From contig NZ_VSSR01000042.1 of NCBI RefSeq assembly GCF_008123515.1, positions 1 to 64,000 of the forward strand: 64,000 nt of DNA, given 5' to 3'. The translations under genes were made by a program, and so were the position numbers. The notes beneath the pieces are model-generated. The model searched no databases. It was not told the DNA's origin and saw only the letters and a list, made by a program, of their open reading frames with translations. Origin of the DNA: Bradyrhizobium cytisi (GTDB taxonomy: Bacteria > Pseudomonadota > Alphaproteobacteria > Rhizobiales > Xanthobacteraceae). Positions 51,505-60,934 of the stretch are shown in pieces. Position 1 is the stretch's first letter. Each line of letters begins with the position of its first letter.

Positions 51505-51610
51505 GCGGGTCCTTCCCGAGCCCCCATCCACCGCGGCCCGAAATGGGCCCGGGGGTTCGCCAGTTGGACGGGGTTTGAAACTGACCTGACACCCCTGACG
51601 CGCCTGACAC

Positions 51611-52294
51611 ATGACACCTGACACGGCCCCTGACGTCCCGGATGAAGGCCTGTGGGTCAGCATTTCGGAGCTCGCGGCGCTCAAAGGCGTCAAGAAGCAA
51701 TCGATTTCGGAGAAGGTTGCGCGCCTGATCGCGGCCGGCCGACTGACAGCGAAGGCCGGCAAGGGCAAGATCAAGCTGATCAACCTCGCGCAATACGATC
51801 TTGCGGTCGGGGAGGTGGGGGACGGCGCCCGGGAGCTTGGGGCCGCGACCAAAGCCGCCAACGTGGGTCGCTCTCCGGCCGCAACGACCGTGTCGCAGGC
51901 CGACAATGGTCGATATCGGGACGAACAGGCTCGCGACAAGGCCTATTCGGCCGATCTGAAGTTCATCGAGCTCGAACGCGCCCGCGGCAACCTGCTGCCG
52001 GTCGCCGAGTTCGACGCGGTGGCGGAAGACGCGGCAAGCCGCATCGCCGACATCTGCGACGGGCTGATGGCGCGGGACTCGGAATTGATCGCGATCGCGG
52101 TGAAGGAGGGCGAGAACGGCATGCGCGCCGCGCTCAAGCGCATCACCCGTGCCCAACGTGAGGCGATCGTGCGCGCGATGAAGGACATGGCGATGACCGC
52201 CCGGGCTCGCGCGCAGGCCGCCGCCGGCGCCGTCCCGATCCAGGCCGAGATGCCACTCGCCGATGACGATCCAGTTCCTGCAGACGGCGTATGA
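51611..52294 (+). CDS. Terminase small subunit (Nu1-like)
   Basis: The 227-residue protein has an N-terminal winged-helix (LWVSISELAALKGVKKQSIS, EKVARLIAAGRLTAKAGKGK), as in lambda Nu1, which recognises packaging sites. The C-terminal half is helical (ELERARGNLLPVAEFDAVAE), typical of Nu1/phage DNA-packaging families. It overlaps the large subunit by 32 bases. Confidence 0.8.
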   Translation: MTPDTAPDVPDEGLWVSISELAALKGVKKQSISEKVARLIAAGRLTAKAGKGKIKLINLAQYDLAVGEVGDGARELGAATKAANVGRSPAATTVSQADNGRYRDEQARDKAYSADLKFIELERARGNLLPVAEFDAVAEDAASRIADICDGLMARDSELIAIAVKEGENGMRAALKRITRAQREAIVRAMKDMAMTARARAQAAAGAVPIQAEMPLADDDPVPADGV

Positions 52295-54305
52295 TCGGCT
52301 TGCGACGGTGTTTGACGGGGCACTGTCGCCCCGCGAGGAGATCTCTTTCGCCGACTGGCTGCCGAAGAACGTCAAGCTGGTCGACGGGCCGAACGCCGGC
52401 GAGCTCTGGAATGCCGACGGCGCGCCGTACCTGGTCGAGATCGCCCGCTGCCTCTCCGATGATCACCCCTGCACCGAGGTGAGCATCCGCAAGTCGGAGC
52501 AGTCGGGCGCTTCGATCCTTGGTCTCGCCTGGTGCCTCTACATCGCCGACTGCGAGCCGGCCAACACGCTCTATGCGACACCCGGCATCGAGTTCTTGCG
52601 TGACCTGAACAACGCAAAACTGCAGCCGATGATCGAGGCCTGGCAGAAGCACACCAGGCGCGACGGCATCGGCAACAACAGGCCGCCGGTGATCTATCCG
52701 CTGGCGCGCACGGTTGCGGGCTCGACCACGTTCGAGAAGGTTTTTGCCGGCGGCCGGCTGTGGCTCGCCAACGCGCATTCCGTCATGGACATGAGCGGCA
52801 AGACCGCGAAGAAGGGCGTGCGGGACGAGTTCTCGAAGTGGCAGAATATTCCGGGCTTCGGCGATCCGGATACGCTGTTCAAGGGACGCTTCACCGCGTT
52901 TCGCCGGCGCAAGAACTTCAAGATTCTGAACATCTCGACTCCCGAGGTCGACACTGGCGACGCCAGCGGCGATACCGAAGGCCATTGTCGCATCACGCTG
53001 AAATTCGAGCGCGGCGATCAGCGCTATTGGAATTGCCTCTGTCCGGAGTGCCGCAAATTCTTCGTGCACCGGTTCGAGCGGTTTCAGATCGACGAGAAGC
53101 GGCCGCATCGCTCGGTCTATCTGTGCGATTGCGGCCACAGCGTCAGCGAGAGCGAGCGTGTCGACGCGGTGCGCGCCGGCCTCTGGGTGCCCGAGAGCCG
53201 TGACGACGAGTTCGAGCGGCAGCCGAGCTTCCACATCGACGCCTTCATCTCACTGATGATGAGCTATGAGGCGATCGCGGAGGATTATCTCGGCTCGCGC
53301 AAGAGCGAGACCGCGAAAAAGGATTTCTCGACCCTAAAGATGGGGCGGGCCTATCGCTTTCGCGGCGACGCGCCGGATCACATGCGGCTGTTCGAGCGTC
53401 GCGAGGATTATCGCCGCGGCCACGTGCCGCCGCCTGCGCTGCTGCTCGCGATCGCGGCCGACGTGCAGAAGACCGGGATCTACTACGAGGTCCTCGCTGT
53501 CGCGCCAAACCGCGAGAGCTGGGTCATCGATGCGGACTTCCTGCCGGGCACGACGACTGATCACGACGATGGTGCGTTCCTCGCGCTGACCGAACTTTAC
53601 CACCGGTCCTGGCCGGACGCCTATGACAGCAAGCGGCGGCCCGACACCTTCGTGGTCGACGCCAACTACAACACCGGCGCGGTCAAGACCTGGACGCGGA
53701 TGCATCCGGGCACGCAAGCGGTGATCGGCCGCGATGGTTGGGGCCGGCCGCCGCTGTCAGCGGCAACGCCGCAGGATATCGACTACCGCGGAAAGACCAT
53801 CAAGGGCGGCGCCACCGTGCGCTTCGTCGGCACGTGGCCGCTAAAGAGCACGTTCTACGCCTATGTGAGCCTGGTGGCGAAAGCCGACGGCTCGGCGATC
53901 GTCTATCCGGTCGGCTATTGCCATTTCGGCCAGTTTCAGGACGAGGCCTACTTCAAGCAGATCACGAGCGAGCACCTCGTCGAGCAGAAGAAGGGCGGTA
54001 AGTCAGCGAAGGTCCGTAAGCAGCAGGTTTGGGACGTGCGCGCCAAGGGCCTCGACAATCACTACCTCGATTGCCGGATCTACAACATGGCGGCGCTCGA
54101 TGCGTATTTCGCGAGCTTCACCGCCGACGATTGGGCGCTGCTCGCCTCCGAGCGCGGGATTCCTGAGGATCTGCGCAAGCCGGACCTGTTCTCGCCGCGC
54201 GCGTTCCAGCGCGGCGCCGACATGGTGACGGGTGAAGTGCCTATCGAGACGCCGAAGGCTGATGATCCGTGGGCAAGGCTCGCTGAGATGAACCGGGGAA
54301 TTTGA
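52263..54305 (+). CDS. Terminase large subunit, GpA family
   Basis: The 680-residue packaging motor and nuclease belongs to the lambda GpA family. The degenerate Walker A region is VSIRKSEQSGASILGLAWCL near residue 75, and the middle carries a Cys-pair zinc-like motif (WNCLCPECRKF, YLCDCGHSV). The nuclease region has FVVDANYNTGAVKTW and a C-terminal NHYLDCRIYNMAALDAYF. The stop is followed at once by gpW. Length and motif order look intact. Confidence 0.9.
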   Translation: MTIQFLQTAYDRLATVFDGALSPREEISFADWLPKNVKLVDGPNAGELWNADGAPYLVEIARCLSDDHPCTEVSIRKSEQSGASILGLAWCLYIADCEPANTLYATPGIEFLRDLNNAKLQPMIEAWQKHTRRDGIGNNRPPVIYPLARTVAGSTTFEKVFAGGRLWLANAHSVMDMSGKTAKKGVRDEFSKWQNIPGFGDPDTLFKGRFTAFRRRKNFKILNISTPEVDTGDASGDTEGHCRITLKFERGDQRYWNCLCPECRKFFVHRFERFQIDEKRPHRSVYLCDCGHSVSESERVDAVRAGLWVPESRDDEFERQPSFHIDAFISLMMSYEAIAEDYLGSRKSETAKKDFSTLKMGRAYRFRGDAPDHMRLFERREDYRRGHVPPPALLLAIAADVQKTGIYYEVLAVAPNRESWVIDADFLPGTTTDHDDGAFLALTELYHRSWPDAYDSKRRPDTFVVDANYNTGAVKTWTRMHPGTQAVIGRDGWGRPPLSAATPQDIDYRGKTIKGGATVRFVGTWPLKSTFYAYVSLVAKADGSAIVYPVGYCHFGQFQDEAYFKQITSEHLVEQKKGGKSAKVRKQQVWDVRAKGLDNHYLDCRIYNMAALDAYFASFTADDWALLASERGIPEDLRKPDLFSPRAFQRGADMVTGEVPIETPKADDPWARLAEMNRGI

Positions 54306-54508
54306 TGTCCGACCAGGAGATGCTCGACCAGGCCAAGGCCGCGCTACATCAGCTGATGATGGGCGTCGCTGTCGTCGAGTGCGAATGGCAGGGTCAACGC
54401 ACCAAGTTCTCGGTCGCCAACGCCGATCGGCTGAAGGCCTACATCGCCGAGCTCGAGGCGCGCATCGCCGGTCAGCCATTCCGCGGCGCCATGGGATTTG
54501 TTTTCTGA
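54305..54508 (+). CDS. Head-tail joining protein gpW-like
   Basis: The 67-residue protein (MSDQEMLDQAKAALHQLMMG..., VANADRLKAYIAELEARIAG) matches the gpW fold of lambda, which plugs the portal before tail attachment. The position between terminase and portal is that of lambda W. Confidence 0.85.
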   Translation: MSDQEMLDQAKAALHQLMMGVAVVECEWQGQRTKFSVANADRLKAYIAELEARIAGQPFRGAMGFVF

Positions 54509-54509
54509 G

Positions 54510-56159
54510 ATGACCCTCGCCATCTACGATGACGCCGGCCGGCCAGTCTCGGCGGATCGCATCGCCGCGATCCGGTCCGGGTACGGTGACGTGCCGGAGC
54601 CGGCCTATCGTTCGGGCGGTTTCCGCGGCCAGGAGTTCGCGGCCTGGGCGCCGCCGCCGACCTCGGCCGATTCCGCGGTGCTGCCGTATCGCGACCTCTC
54701 GGTGGCGCGCACCCGCGACGTCGTGCGCAACGATCCGACCGCGGCCTCCGGCGTCGCCCGCTTGGTCGAGATGCTGGTCGGCGCCAAGCTGACGCTGTCG
54801 AGCAAGCCCGATGCCCGCGCGCTCGGCCTGGATGCAACCGACAAGGGCCATCGCAAGATCCTGCGCGATCTCTCCGGCGCCATCGAGTCCGAATGGTACC
54901 AGTTCGGCAACGATCCGCAGCGGCGCTGCGATGCGCAGCAGCGGCTTTCGATCAACGGCATCTTCCGTTTGCTGGCGCGCACCTTCGCGACCATGAACGA
55001 GACCACCGCGGTGATGAAGTGGAAGCCGGCGCGCGGCGGCCGCTATGCCACCTGCGTCCGCGCCGTCGACCCCGACCGGCTGTCGAACCCGTATAGTCAG
55101 CCGACCACGCAAGCCCTGCGCGGCGGCATCGAGTTCGACGACGACGGCGTGCCGCTCGGCTACCACCTGCGCAATGGCCATCCTGCCGACTGGTACATCG
55201 TGCCGCCGCCGCTGACCTGGACCCGGATCCCGGCGCGCACCGCGACCGGCCGGCCCGTCTTCATCCACGGCTTCGAGCCCGAGCGCGAGGACCAGGCCCG
55301 CGCCATGACGCCGTTCGCGGCGCTGGTGAAGCGGCTGCACATGGTCGGCAAGTTCTCCGACACCGAGCTCGCCTCGGCGACCGTCAACGCGCTGTTTGCC
55401 GCCTTCGTCAAGTCGTCGCTGCCGGTCGGCGAGGCAACCGCCGCCTTCACGCCCCAGACGGTGCAGACGCTGGAGGGCAAGCGGCTGAACTACTGGGCCG
55501 AGAACCCGGCGCGGATCGGCGGCGTGCGCATCCCGGTGATGCCGATCGGCGACGAGATCCAGATCAATTCCTCGCCGCGGCAGACCACGGCGTTCCCGGA
55601 CTTCCAGAAGGCGTTCCTGCAGTCGATCGCGGCTGCGCTTGGCATCTCCTACCAGCAGCTCTCCGGCGATTGGGAGAGCATCAATTATTCCAGCGCGCGC
55701 GCCGCGCTCAACGAGGTCTGGCGGCACATCCAGATGCTGTTCGCCGCCTTCGTCGACCAGGTGGTGCTGCCGATCCACTACTGCCAGCTCGAGGAGGCCT
55801 TCGACCGCGGCTACATCAAGCCGCCCGTGGGCTGCCCCGATTTCTGGGACATGCCGGGCGCTTACCTGCGCTCGCGCTGGATCGGCCCCGGCCGCGGCTA
55901 TGTCGATCCGGTCAAGGAGGCGCAAGGCGCCTCGTTGCGCATGGGCGCGATGATCTCGACCTTGGAAGACGAATGCGCCGATCTCGGCCGCGATCTCGAG
56001 GACACGCTCGACCAGATCGCGAACGAGGAGGAGATGCTGAAGGAGCGCAGCCTGACGCGCGTCATCTCCGCGGGCAGCGGGCTGCAGCCGGATCCGTCGG
56101 ACGCCGGCAATGACGAGGATCCGAGCGAGAAGGCAAGCGACAAGAAGGCCAACGCATGA
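54510..56159 (+). CDS. Portal protein, lambda GpB family
   Basis: The 549-residue portal forms the ring through which DNA enters the capsid. Recognisable parts are VARTRDVVRNDPTAASGVARLVEML-like sequence near 70-95, and QLSGDWESINYSSARAALNE with WRHIQMLFAAFVDQVVLPIH near 385-425. It begins one base after the gpW stop and overlaps the protease gene by four bases. Confidence 0.9.
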   Translation: MTLAIYDDAGRPVSADRIAAIRSGYGDVPEPAYRSGGFRGQEFAAWAPPPTSADSAVLPYRDLSVARTRDVVRNDPTAASGVARLVEMLVGAKLTLSSKPDARALGLDATDKGHRKILRDLSGAIESEWYQFGNDPQRRCDAQQRLSINGIFRLLARTFATMNETTAVMKWKPARGGRYATCVRAVDPDRLSNPYSQPTTQALRGGIEFDDDGVPLGYHLRNGHPADWYIVPPPLTWTRIPARTATGRPVFIHGFEPEREDQARAMTPFAALVKRLHMVGKFSDTELASATVNALFAAFVKSSLPVGEATAAFTPQTVQTLEGKRLNYWAENPARIGGVRIPVMPIGDEIQINSSPRQTTAFPDFQKAFLQSIAAALGISYQQLSGDWESINYSSARAALNEVWRHIQMLFAAFVDQVVLPIHYCQLEEAFDRGYIKPPVGCPDFWDMPGAYLRSRWIGPGRGYVDPVKEAQGASLRMGAMISTLEDECADLGRDLEDTLDQIANEEEMLKERSLTRVISAGSGLQPDPSDAGNDEDPSEKASDKKANA

Positions 56160-57079
56160 CGCTGCTGATGCCGCATATCGCCTCGCGAATGTTCAACACG
56201 CCGCTGATGATCGACGCCGGCAAGCTGGCGGCGATCCTCACCGGCCTCGGCGCCCGCATCGTCGACGGCGGCGTCGAGTTCGGCGATATCGCCGCGGTCG
56301 AGCACGCGCCGTTCGCCAACGGGCGGCCGTCGGAGTCGTTCGGCCGGCTCGGCGATCGCCTGGGCCGCGCCTATGAGCAGGCCGGCGCCGGCAACCGCAT
56401 CTTCGACCGCCTCGGGCCGGTCGCGGTGATCCCGATCGAGGGTACGCTGATCCACAAGGGCGCCTTCCTGGGCCAGTCGTCCGGAGAGACCTCCTATGAG
56501 GGCCTGCAGACCCGCATCAACGCGGTGCGGCGGGACTCGAGCGTGCGCGGCGTCGCCTTCGAGGTCGATACCTTCGGCGGCGAGGGCGCCGGCCTGTTCG
56601 ACACGGCGCACATGATTGCCGAGCTCAGCAGAGAGAAGCCGACGCTCGCGATCGTCAACGACTTCGCCTACTCGGCCGGCTACGCGCTGGCCTCGGCCGC
56701 GCGCCAGATTGTGCTGTCGAGCGCCGGTGGCGTCGGCTCGATCGGCGTCGTCACCATGCATCTCGATCATTCCAAGCGCCTCGAGCGCGCCGGCACCAAG
56801 GTGACGGTGATTCATTCCGGCAAGCACAAGGCCGACGGCCATCCGTTCGGCGAGCTGCCGCCGGAGGTCGCCACCAAGATCCAGAATCGCGTCGATGCCA
56901 TGCGCGACCAGTTCGCGGCCATGGTCAGCGAATTTCGCGGACCGCGGCTGTCCAAGGCGGCTGCGCTCGCGACCGAGGCCGACGTGTTCTACGGCGAGGA
57001 TGCCGTCAAGGCCGGCCTGGCGGACGCCGTGGCGCGGCCGTCGGAGGCCTTCAGCCAGTTCGTTTCCCTGATCCGCTGA
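56156..57079 (+). CDS. Capsid maturation protease, S49 family (GpC-like)
   Basis: The 307-residue protein is a ClpP/SppA-fold head protease. Ser173 (NDFAYSAGYALASAA) is the expected nucleophile and Lys225 (HSGKHKADGHPFGEL) the base; VFEVDTFGGEGAGL precedes. In lambda, C protein also carries the scaffold at its C-terminus. Here the protease ends at 307 residues without the scaffold part, which follows as a separate gene. Confidence 0.87.
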   Translation: MTLLMPHIASRMFNTPLMIDAGKLAAILTGLGARIVDGGVEFGDIAAVEHAPFANGRPSESFGRLGDRLGRAYEQAGAGNRIFDRLGPVAVIPIEGTLIHKGAFLGQSSGETSYEGLQTRINAVRRDSSVRGVAFEVDTFGGEGAGLFDTAHMIAELSREKPTLAIVNDFAYSAGYALASAARQIVLSSAGGVGSIGVVTMHLDHSKRLERAGTKVTVIHSGKHKADGHPFGELPPEVATKIQNRVDAMRDQFAAMVSEFRGPRLSKAAALATEADVFYGEDAVKAGLADAVARPSEAFSQFVSLIR

Positions 57080-57139
57080 ACCCAGCGGCCTTCCACCACC
57101 CACGGCTTCGCAAGCGGCGGGCCACAACAGGAGTTGCCA

Positions 57140-57601
57140 ATGTCTGGTTTGTCCGGAATTGCCGCTGTGCTCGCGGCCGTCGGTTTGAGCGCAGAGTCGA
57201 AGGATTCAGTGCCGCGCGCCGCGCTCGACAGCGCGATCAACGCCGCGCTTGCCGAGGGCGAGAAGGCCGGCATCATCAAGGCCGGCACCGACGCCAGCGA
57301 GATCTCGGCCGAGGCCGTCACCCAGGAGCGCACCCGCGCCAGGTCGATCCTCGGCCATGCCGACGCCAAGGGCCGCGAGGATCTCGCTCACCATCTCGCC
57401 TTCGAGACCGATATGAGCGCCGAGGCCGCGACCGCGATGCTCGGCAAGGCGCCGAAGGCCGCCGAGGTCAAGACGTCGCGCCTGGACGGCAACGTGCCGG
57501 ACCCGAAGGTCGAGACCAGCACCGAGGCGCCCAAGCCGGGCGAGGGCCTCAATGCGGCGATCGACCGACAGGTCGCCGAGCGTGCCAAGCGCGTCGCCTG
57601 A
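57140..57601 (+). CDS. Capsid scaffold-like protein (Nu3-like)
   Basis: The 153-residue protein has AVTQERTRARSILGHADAKG and REDLAHHLAFETDMSAEAATA, which resemble the C-terminal scaffold part often fused to S49 head proteases in alphaproteobacterial prophages. It also has a Pro/Glu-rich linker and a helical end. AGGAG stands six bases before ATG 57140. It has its own start 60 bases after the protease gene. Function is inferred from position and similarity. Confidence 0.65.
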   Translation: MSGLSGIAAVLAAVGLSAESKDSVPRAALDSAINAALAEGEKAGIIKAGTDASEISAEAVTQERTRARSILGHADAKGREDLAHHLAFETDMSAEAATAMLGKAPKAAEVKTSRLDGNVPDPKVETSTEAPKPGEGLNAAIDRQVAERAKRVA

Positions 57602-57612
57602 CTTTCTCACCC

Positions 57613-57689
57613 GGCGGGGTAGCTCAGGCCGGTAGAGCGTCGGACTCATAATCCGAAGGTCGCTGGTTCGAATCCAGCCCCCGCAACCA
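57613..57689 (+). tRNA. tRNA with anticodon CAU inside the head operon
   Basis: A 77-base cloverleaf. D arm GCTC/GAGC, anticodon arm TCGGA-CTCATAA-TCCGA (CAU at 57647-57649), T arm GCTGG-TTCGAAT-CCAGC, acceptor GCGGGG/CCCCGC with a mismatched first pair (G and A), discriminator A and encoded CCA. The overall form resembles elongator tRNA-Met; tRNA-Ile2 (lysidine type) cannot be excluded. It lies between the scaffold and decoration genes on the same strand. Confidence 0.85.
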
Positions 57690-57717
57690 TCCTTCAACCG
57701 AACAAGGGATTGCTTCC

Positions 57718-58404
57718 ATGGTTCTCAAGACTCTCTCGCTGACCGAGCCGCGCATTGAAAGCAATGTGCTGAAGTACGTCGTCGACGATTTCATCTCCAA
57801 GGCGCAGGAGGTCCTGCAGGCCGGCTCCGGCTCCGACAACGTCGCCGACGTCGGCACCGTGCTCGGCGCCATCACCGTCGGCGCGCTGAGCGCGGCCTAT
57901 GCCGCGCGCGCCGGCAACACCGGCAACTTCACCAACGCCTTCGCCAACCCGGCGGTCGCGCCTGGCTCGAAGCTCGGTGTCTATACCGTCACCTTCCTGG
58001 CGGCGACCCGGTTCCGGGTTGAAGACCCCGACGGCATCGAGCTCGGCGAAGGCACGACTGGCGTCGCCTTCACCAACCAGCTCAAGTTCACCATCACCGC
58101 CGGCGGCACCCCCGCCGTGGTTGGCGATGCCGCCGACGTCACGGTTACTGCGGCGGCCGTCGCGACCCGCAAGCTGGTGCCAATCAACTTCGCGGCGACC
58201 GACGGCAGCCAGAATGCTTATGCCATCGCGCTGCAGAAGAAGATCGCGCCGAATGGCGGCAGCGACCAGAACATCCTGACGGTGCGGCGCCTGGCCTGCA
58301 TCGATCCGAACTATCTGATCTGGCCGGCTGGTGCGACGACCAACCAGATGAATGCGGCGCTCGCCCAGCTCGAGCTCAACCATATCATTCAGCGTCCCAG
58401 CTAG
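57718..58404 (+). CDS. Head decoration protein, GpD-like
   Basis: The 228-residue protein has the beta-rich, Thr/Ala/Gly-rich composition of lambda-type decoration proteins, with VADVGTVLGAITVGALSAAY near the start. A repeated Ig-like or insertion part extends it compared with the ~110 residues of lambda gpD. The position between scaffold and major capsid gene supports the call. AACAAGGGA lies just before the ATG. Confidence 0.75.
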   Translation: MVLKTLSLTEPRIESNVLKYVVDDFISKAQEVLQAGSGSDNVADVGTVLGAITVGALSAAYAARAGNTGNFTNAFANPAVAPGSKLGVYTVTFLAATRFRVEDPDGIELGEGTTGVAFTNQLKFTITAGGTPAVVGDAADVTVTAAAVATRKLVPINFAATDGSQNAYAIALQKKIAPNGGSDQNILTVRRLACIDPNYLIWPAGATTNQMNAALAQLELNHIIQRPS

Positions 58405-58488
58405 GGCGCCGTCTCCAAAAACCTTCCTTTCCCGTCCACCCTGGCCCCGGCATTGCCGGAGGCACCTTACGCATGAGGATCTCCGGCA

Positions 58489-59529
58489 ATGTCTGAGCTC
58501 GATACCGTCAACTTCCCGTTCACCGCGATTCAGCTCTCGAGCGCGGTGAACCGCATTCCCAACAATTACGGCCTGCTCAATGCGCTCGGCCTGTTTCCGT
58601 CGTCAGGCTCGATGTCGACCATCGTCGAGATCACGCTCGAGGACGGCACCATCCGCGTGCTGGCGGCCAAGGAGCGCGGCGCGCCGGGCACGGCGAACGA
58701 CCGCGGCAGCCGCAAGTCGTTCTGGGTCGAGGTGCCGCATTTCCCCATGGAAGATCTGATCACGCCGCGCGACCTGCAGAACATGCTGACCATCGTGGCG
58801 CAGTCCAAGACGCCACGCACGCTCGACGACGAGATGGCCAAGCGCCTGTTCGCGATCCGCGCCAAGCACGCCATCACCCTGGAATGGGTGCGCATGGGCG
58901 CGCTGAAGGGGCTGATCACCGACGGCAACGGCGATACGCTGCTCGACGTCTACAATTTCTTCGGCATCACCAAGACCACCATCGACTTCCTGCTCGGCAC
59001 CTCGACCACCGACATCATCAGCCTGTGCGCCCAGCTGCGGCAGTCGATCGCCACCAACCTGAAGGGCGAAACCATGACCCGCCCCGAGGTGCTGGTCTCG
59101 ACCTCGTTCTTCAACAAGTTCACCCAGCATCCGAAGGTGGAGAAGTTCTGGCTGAACTGGCAGGCGGCCAGCGAGCTCGCCCGGGCCAAGTTCGATCCGA
59201 TGGGCGGCCAGCTCGGCCGCACCTTCGAATTCCAGCAGATCTTGTTCCGCGAATATTACGGCGTCGCGCCGGTCGGCAAGCCGCCGACCTCGACGCCGTT
59301 CGTGCCGATCGATTACGGCTATGCCTATCCCGCCGGCACCCAGAACATGTTCGAGACCTGGAACGCGCCGGCTGACGACATCCGCGTCGTCAACCAGCCG
59401 GGCCAGGAGATCTGGATCTCGCCGAAGATCCTCGACCACGGCGAGGGCGTCGAGCTGAAGTCGCAGTCGAACTGCCTGGCGCTGTGCAAGCGGCCCGAGG
59501 CGCTCGTCGAAGTTCGCACCTCCAACTGA
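58489..59529 (+). CDS. Major capsid protein, GpE family
   Basis: The 346-residue protein matches lambda GpE-type capsid proteins: FTAIQLSSAVNRIPNNYGLL, PMEDLITPRDLQNMLTIVAQ and DEMAKRLFAIRAKHAITLEW, then YGYAYPAGTQNMFETWNAPA near the C-terminus. Length and conserved blocks look complete. Confidence 0.9.
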   Translation: MSELDTVNFPFTAIQLSSAVNRIPNNYGLLNALGLFPSSGSMSTIVEITLEDGTIRVLAAKERGAPGTANDRGSRKSFWVEVPHFPMEDLITPRDLQNMLTIVAQSKTPRTLDDEMAKRLFAIRAKHAITLEWVRMGALKGLITDGNGDTLLDVYNFFGITKTTIDFLLGTSTTDIISLCAQLRQSIATNLKGETMTRPEVLVSTSFFNKFTQHPKVEKFWLNWQAASELARAKFDPMGGQLGRTFEFQQILFREYYGVAPVGKPPTSTPFVPIDYGYAYPAGTQNMFETWNAPADDIRVVNQPGQEIWISPKILDHGEGVELKSQSNCLALCKRPEALVEVRTSN

Positions 59530-59636
59530 GCTGCACCCGCTCGCCGTCCCGGTCGGCGAGCGGGGATTCGGCCGGCAAGCGCGCGGCGCCGGTGGCAGGA
59601 AGGCCGCGCATTTTCTCCCGAGGTTTGCCCGATCCG

Positions 59637-60116
59637 ATGCCCAGTCCTTTCGAGCAGGCCGCGGCCCAAACCTCGGCTGCGGTCGACTCCATCTTCGGCG
59701 AGCTCTTCACCTTCACGGCGATGAAGGAGAATGGCGACGTCGATGCCAAGCGCGTTGTGGATCCCGACCGGCCAGACTTCGATGCGATCGGCGCCTATCT
59801 GGCGGCGACGTCGTCGCTCTATCCGCACGCCCGCGGGTCGATTGCCGACGATCATGTACAGAAGACGGCGGCCTCTCAGCCGCTGGTGTCGATCGACAAT
59901 GCCAATCTGCGCTGGCCGGTCGTGACGGGCGATCGCTGCACCAGGCAGAAGACCGGCGAAGTATTCGAAGTGTCGCGTCCGATGCCTGACGGCGTCAAGC
60001 GCACGATCTTTCATCTCACGGCGCGCAAGCGGCCGCCGCTACCGCTGGTGTTTGTACCGCGGCTCGACTTTAGCGATGCACGTAACAGCGGCCTGCTCGC
60101 CGCAATCGGAGCCTGA
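59637..60116 (+). CDS. Head-tail connector candidate (FII position)
   Basis: The 159-residue protein has the core FTFTAMKENGDVDAKRVVDP and a beta-rich C-terminus (VFEVSRPMPDGVKRTIFHLT). Its size, its place directly after the capsid gene and its fold-like pattern fit a head-tail connector such as lambda FII. No firm motif is known to me. The frame continues upstream to 59484 without coding signs. ATG 59637 is used. Confidence 0.6.
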   Translation: MPSPFEQAAAQTSAAVDSIFGELFTFTAMKENGDVDAKRVVDPDRPDFDAIGAYLAATSSLYPHARGSIADDHVQKTAASQPLVSIDNANLRWPVVTGDRCTRQKTGEVFEVSRPMPDGVKRTIFHLTARKRPPLPLVFVPRLDFSDARNSGLLAAIGA

Positions 60117-60120
60117 TCAA

Positions 60121-60888
60121 ATGAGCATTGTCGTCAAGGACGGAAACGGTGCGCCGCAGACCATCAGCACGATCGATGATCTTGTGAGCGTCGTCGCGAC
60201 CGGCGCGAAGCAGGATACCGGCAACACGTCAATTGGCGGCCTGACCGAAACCGCCCCGGCGTCGGACACCGCTTCCAGCGGCCTCAATGGCCGCCTGCAA
60301 CGTGTCGCGCAGAGGATTACGTCGCTCATTGCGTTGCTGCCGGCCGCCCTCGGCACGTCTGGCGGCCTCAAGACCGAGCCGCAGGCTGGTGAGAACCACC
60401 TCGGCGAGGTCGGCGGCAATACGGCCGTCGCCGGTGGCACCGTCACGCGGCAAGCTAACACGGCGGCCTATGCTCTCGGCCAGCACATCGCGGCCGCGAC
60501 GCCAGCGGCAATTCCTTGCGCGGTCGCGCGCAAGAATGCCGGCACGGGCGTGATCACTGGCGTGCGCCTGAGCAAATCGAGTGCGTCGCTCACCAACGCG
60601 AGCTTCCGCGTGCATCTCTTCAAGACCGCGCCAGCCACGCTGCCCGCAGACGCCGCGACGTTTGCCGCGGGCGTTAGCGGAGTGGCCGCAGTCGCACTCG
60701 GTTATGTCGATATCACCATGGACCAGGCCTATTCGGACGGCGCGAAGGGCTTTGCCTCCATCAATGCCAAGGCGTTCGATACAGCAGCCGGCTCTCAGAA
60801 CATCTATGCGCTGATCGAGGCGAGGGCGGCCTATACGCCGGCGAGCGCCGAGGTATTCACAGTCGCTCTGGAAGCCCTGCGGGATTGA
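60121..60888 (+). CDS. Phage structural-type protein of unknown function
   Basis: The 255-residue protein starts MSIVVKDGNGAPQTISTIDD, a beginning shared by several phage virion-associated proteins, as I recall. A small helical linker (RVAQRITSLIALLPAALG) is followed by a beta-rich domain (SFRVHLFKTAPATLPADAAT). It may be a fibre base or decoration protein. It begins four bases after the preceding stop. Confidence 0.6.
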   Translation: MSIVVKDGNGAPQTISTIDDLVSVVATGAKQDTGNTSIGGLTETAPASDTASSGLNGRLQRVAQRITSLIALLPAALGTSGGLKTEPQAGENHLGEVGGNTAVAGGTVTRQANTAAYALGQHIAAATPAAIPCAVARKNAGTGVITGVRLSKSSASLTNASFRVHLFKTAPATLPADAATFAAGVSGVAAVALGYVDITMDQAYSDGAKGFASINAKAFDTAAGSQNIYALIEARAAYTPASAEVFTVALEALRD

Positions 60889-60934
60889 TGCTGGTGGCCT
60901 TTACAATTCGGGCGAGGCGTGGCGATGTAATGTC

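Noticed and set aside
57624..57875. Minus-strand ORF containing a GLDSNQRPSDYESDALP stretch
   Set aside because: This peptide is a well-known artefact of translating a tRNA-Met(CAU) gene on the wrong strand; it confirms the tRNA rather than a protein.
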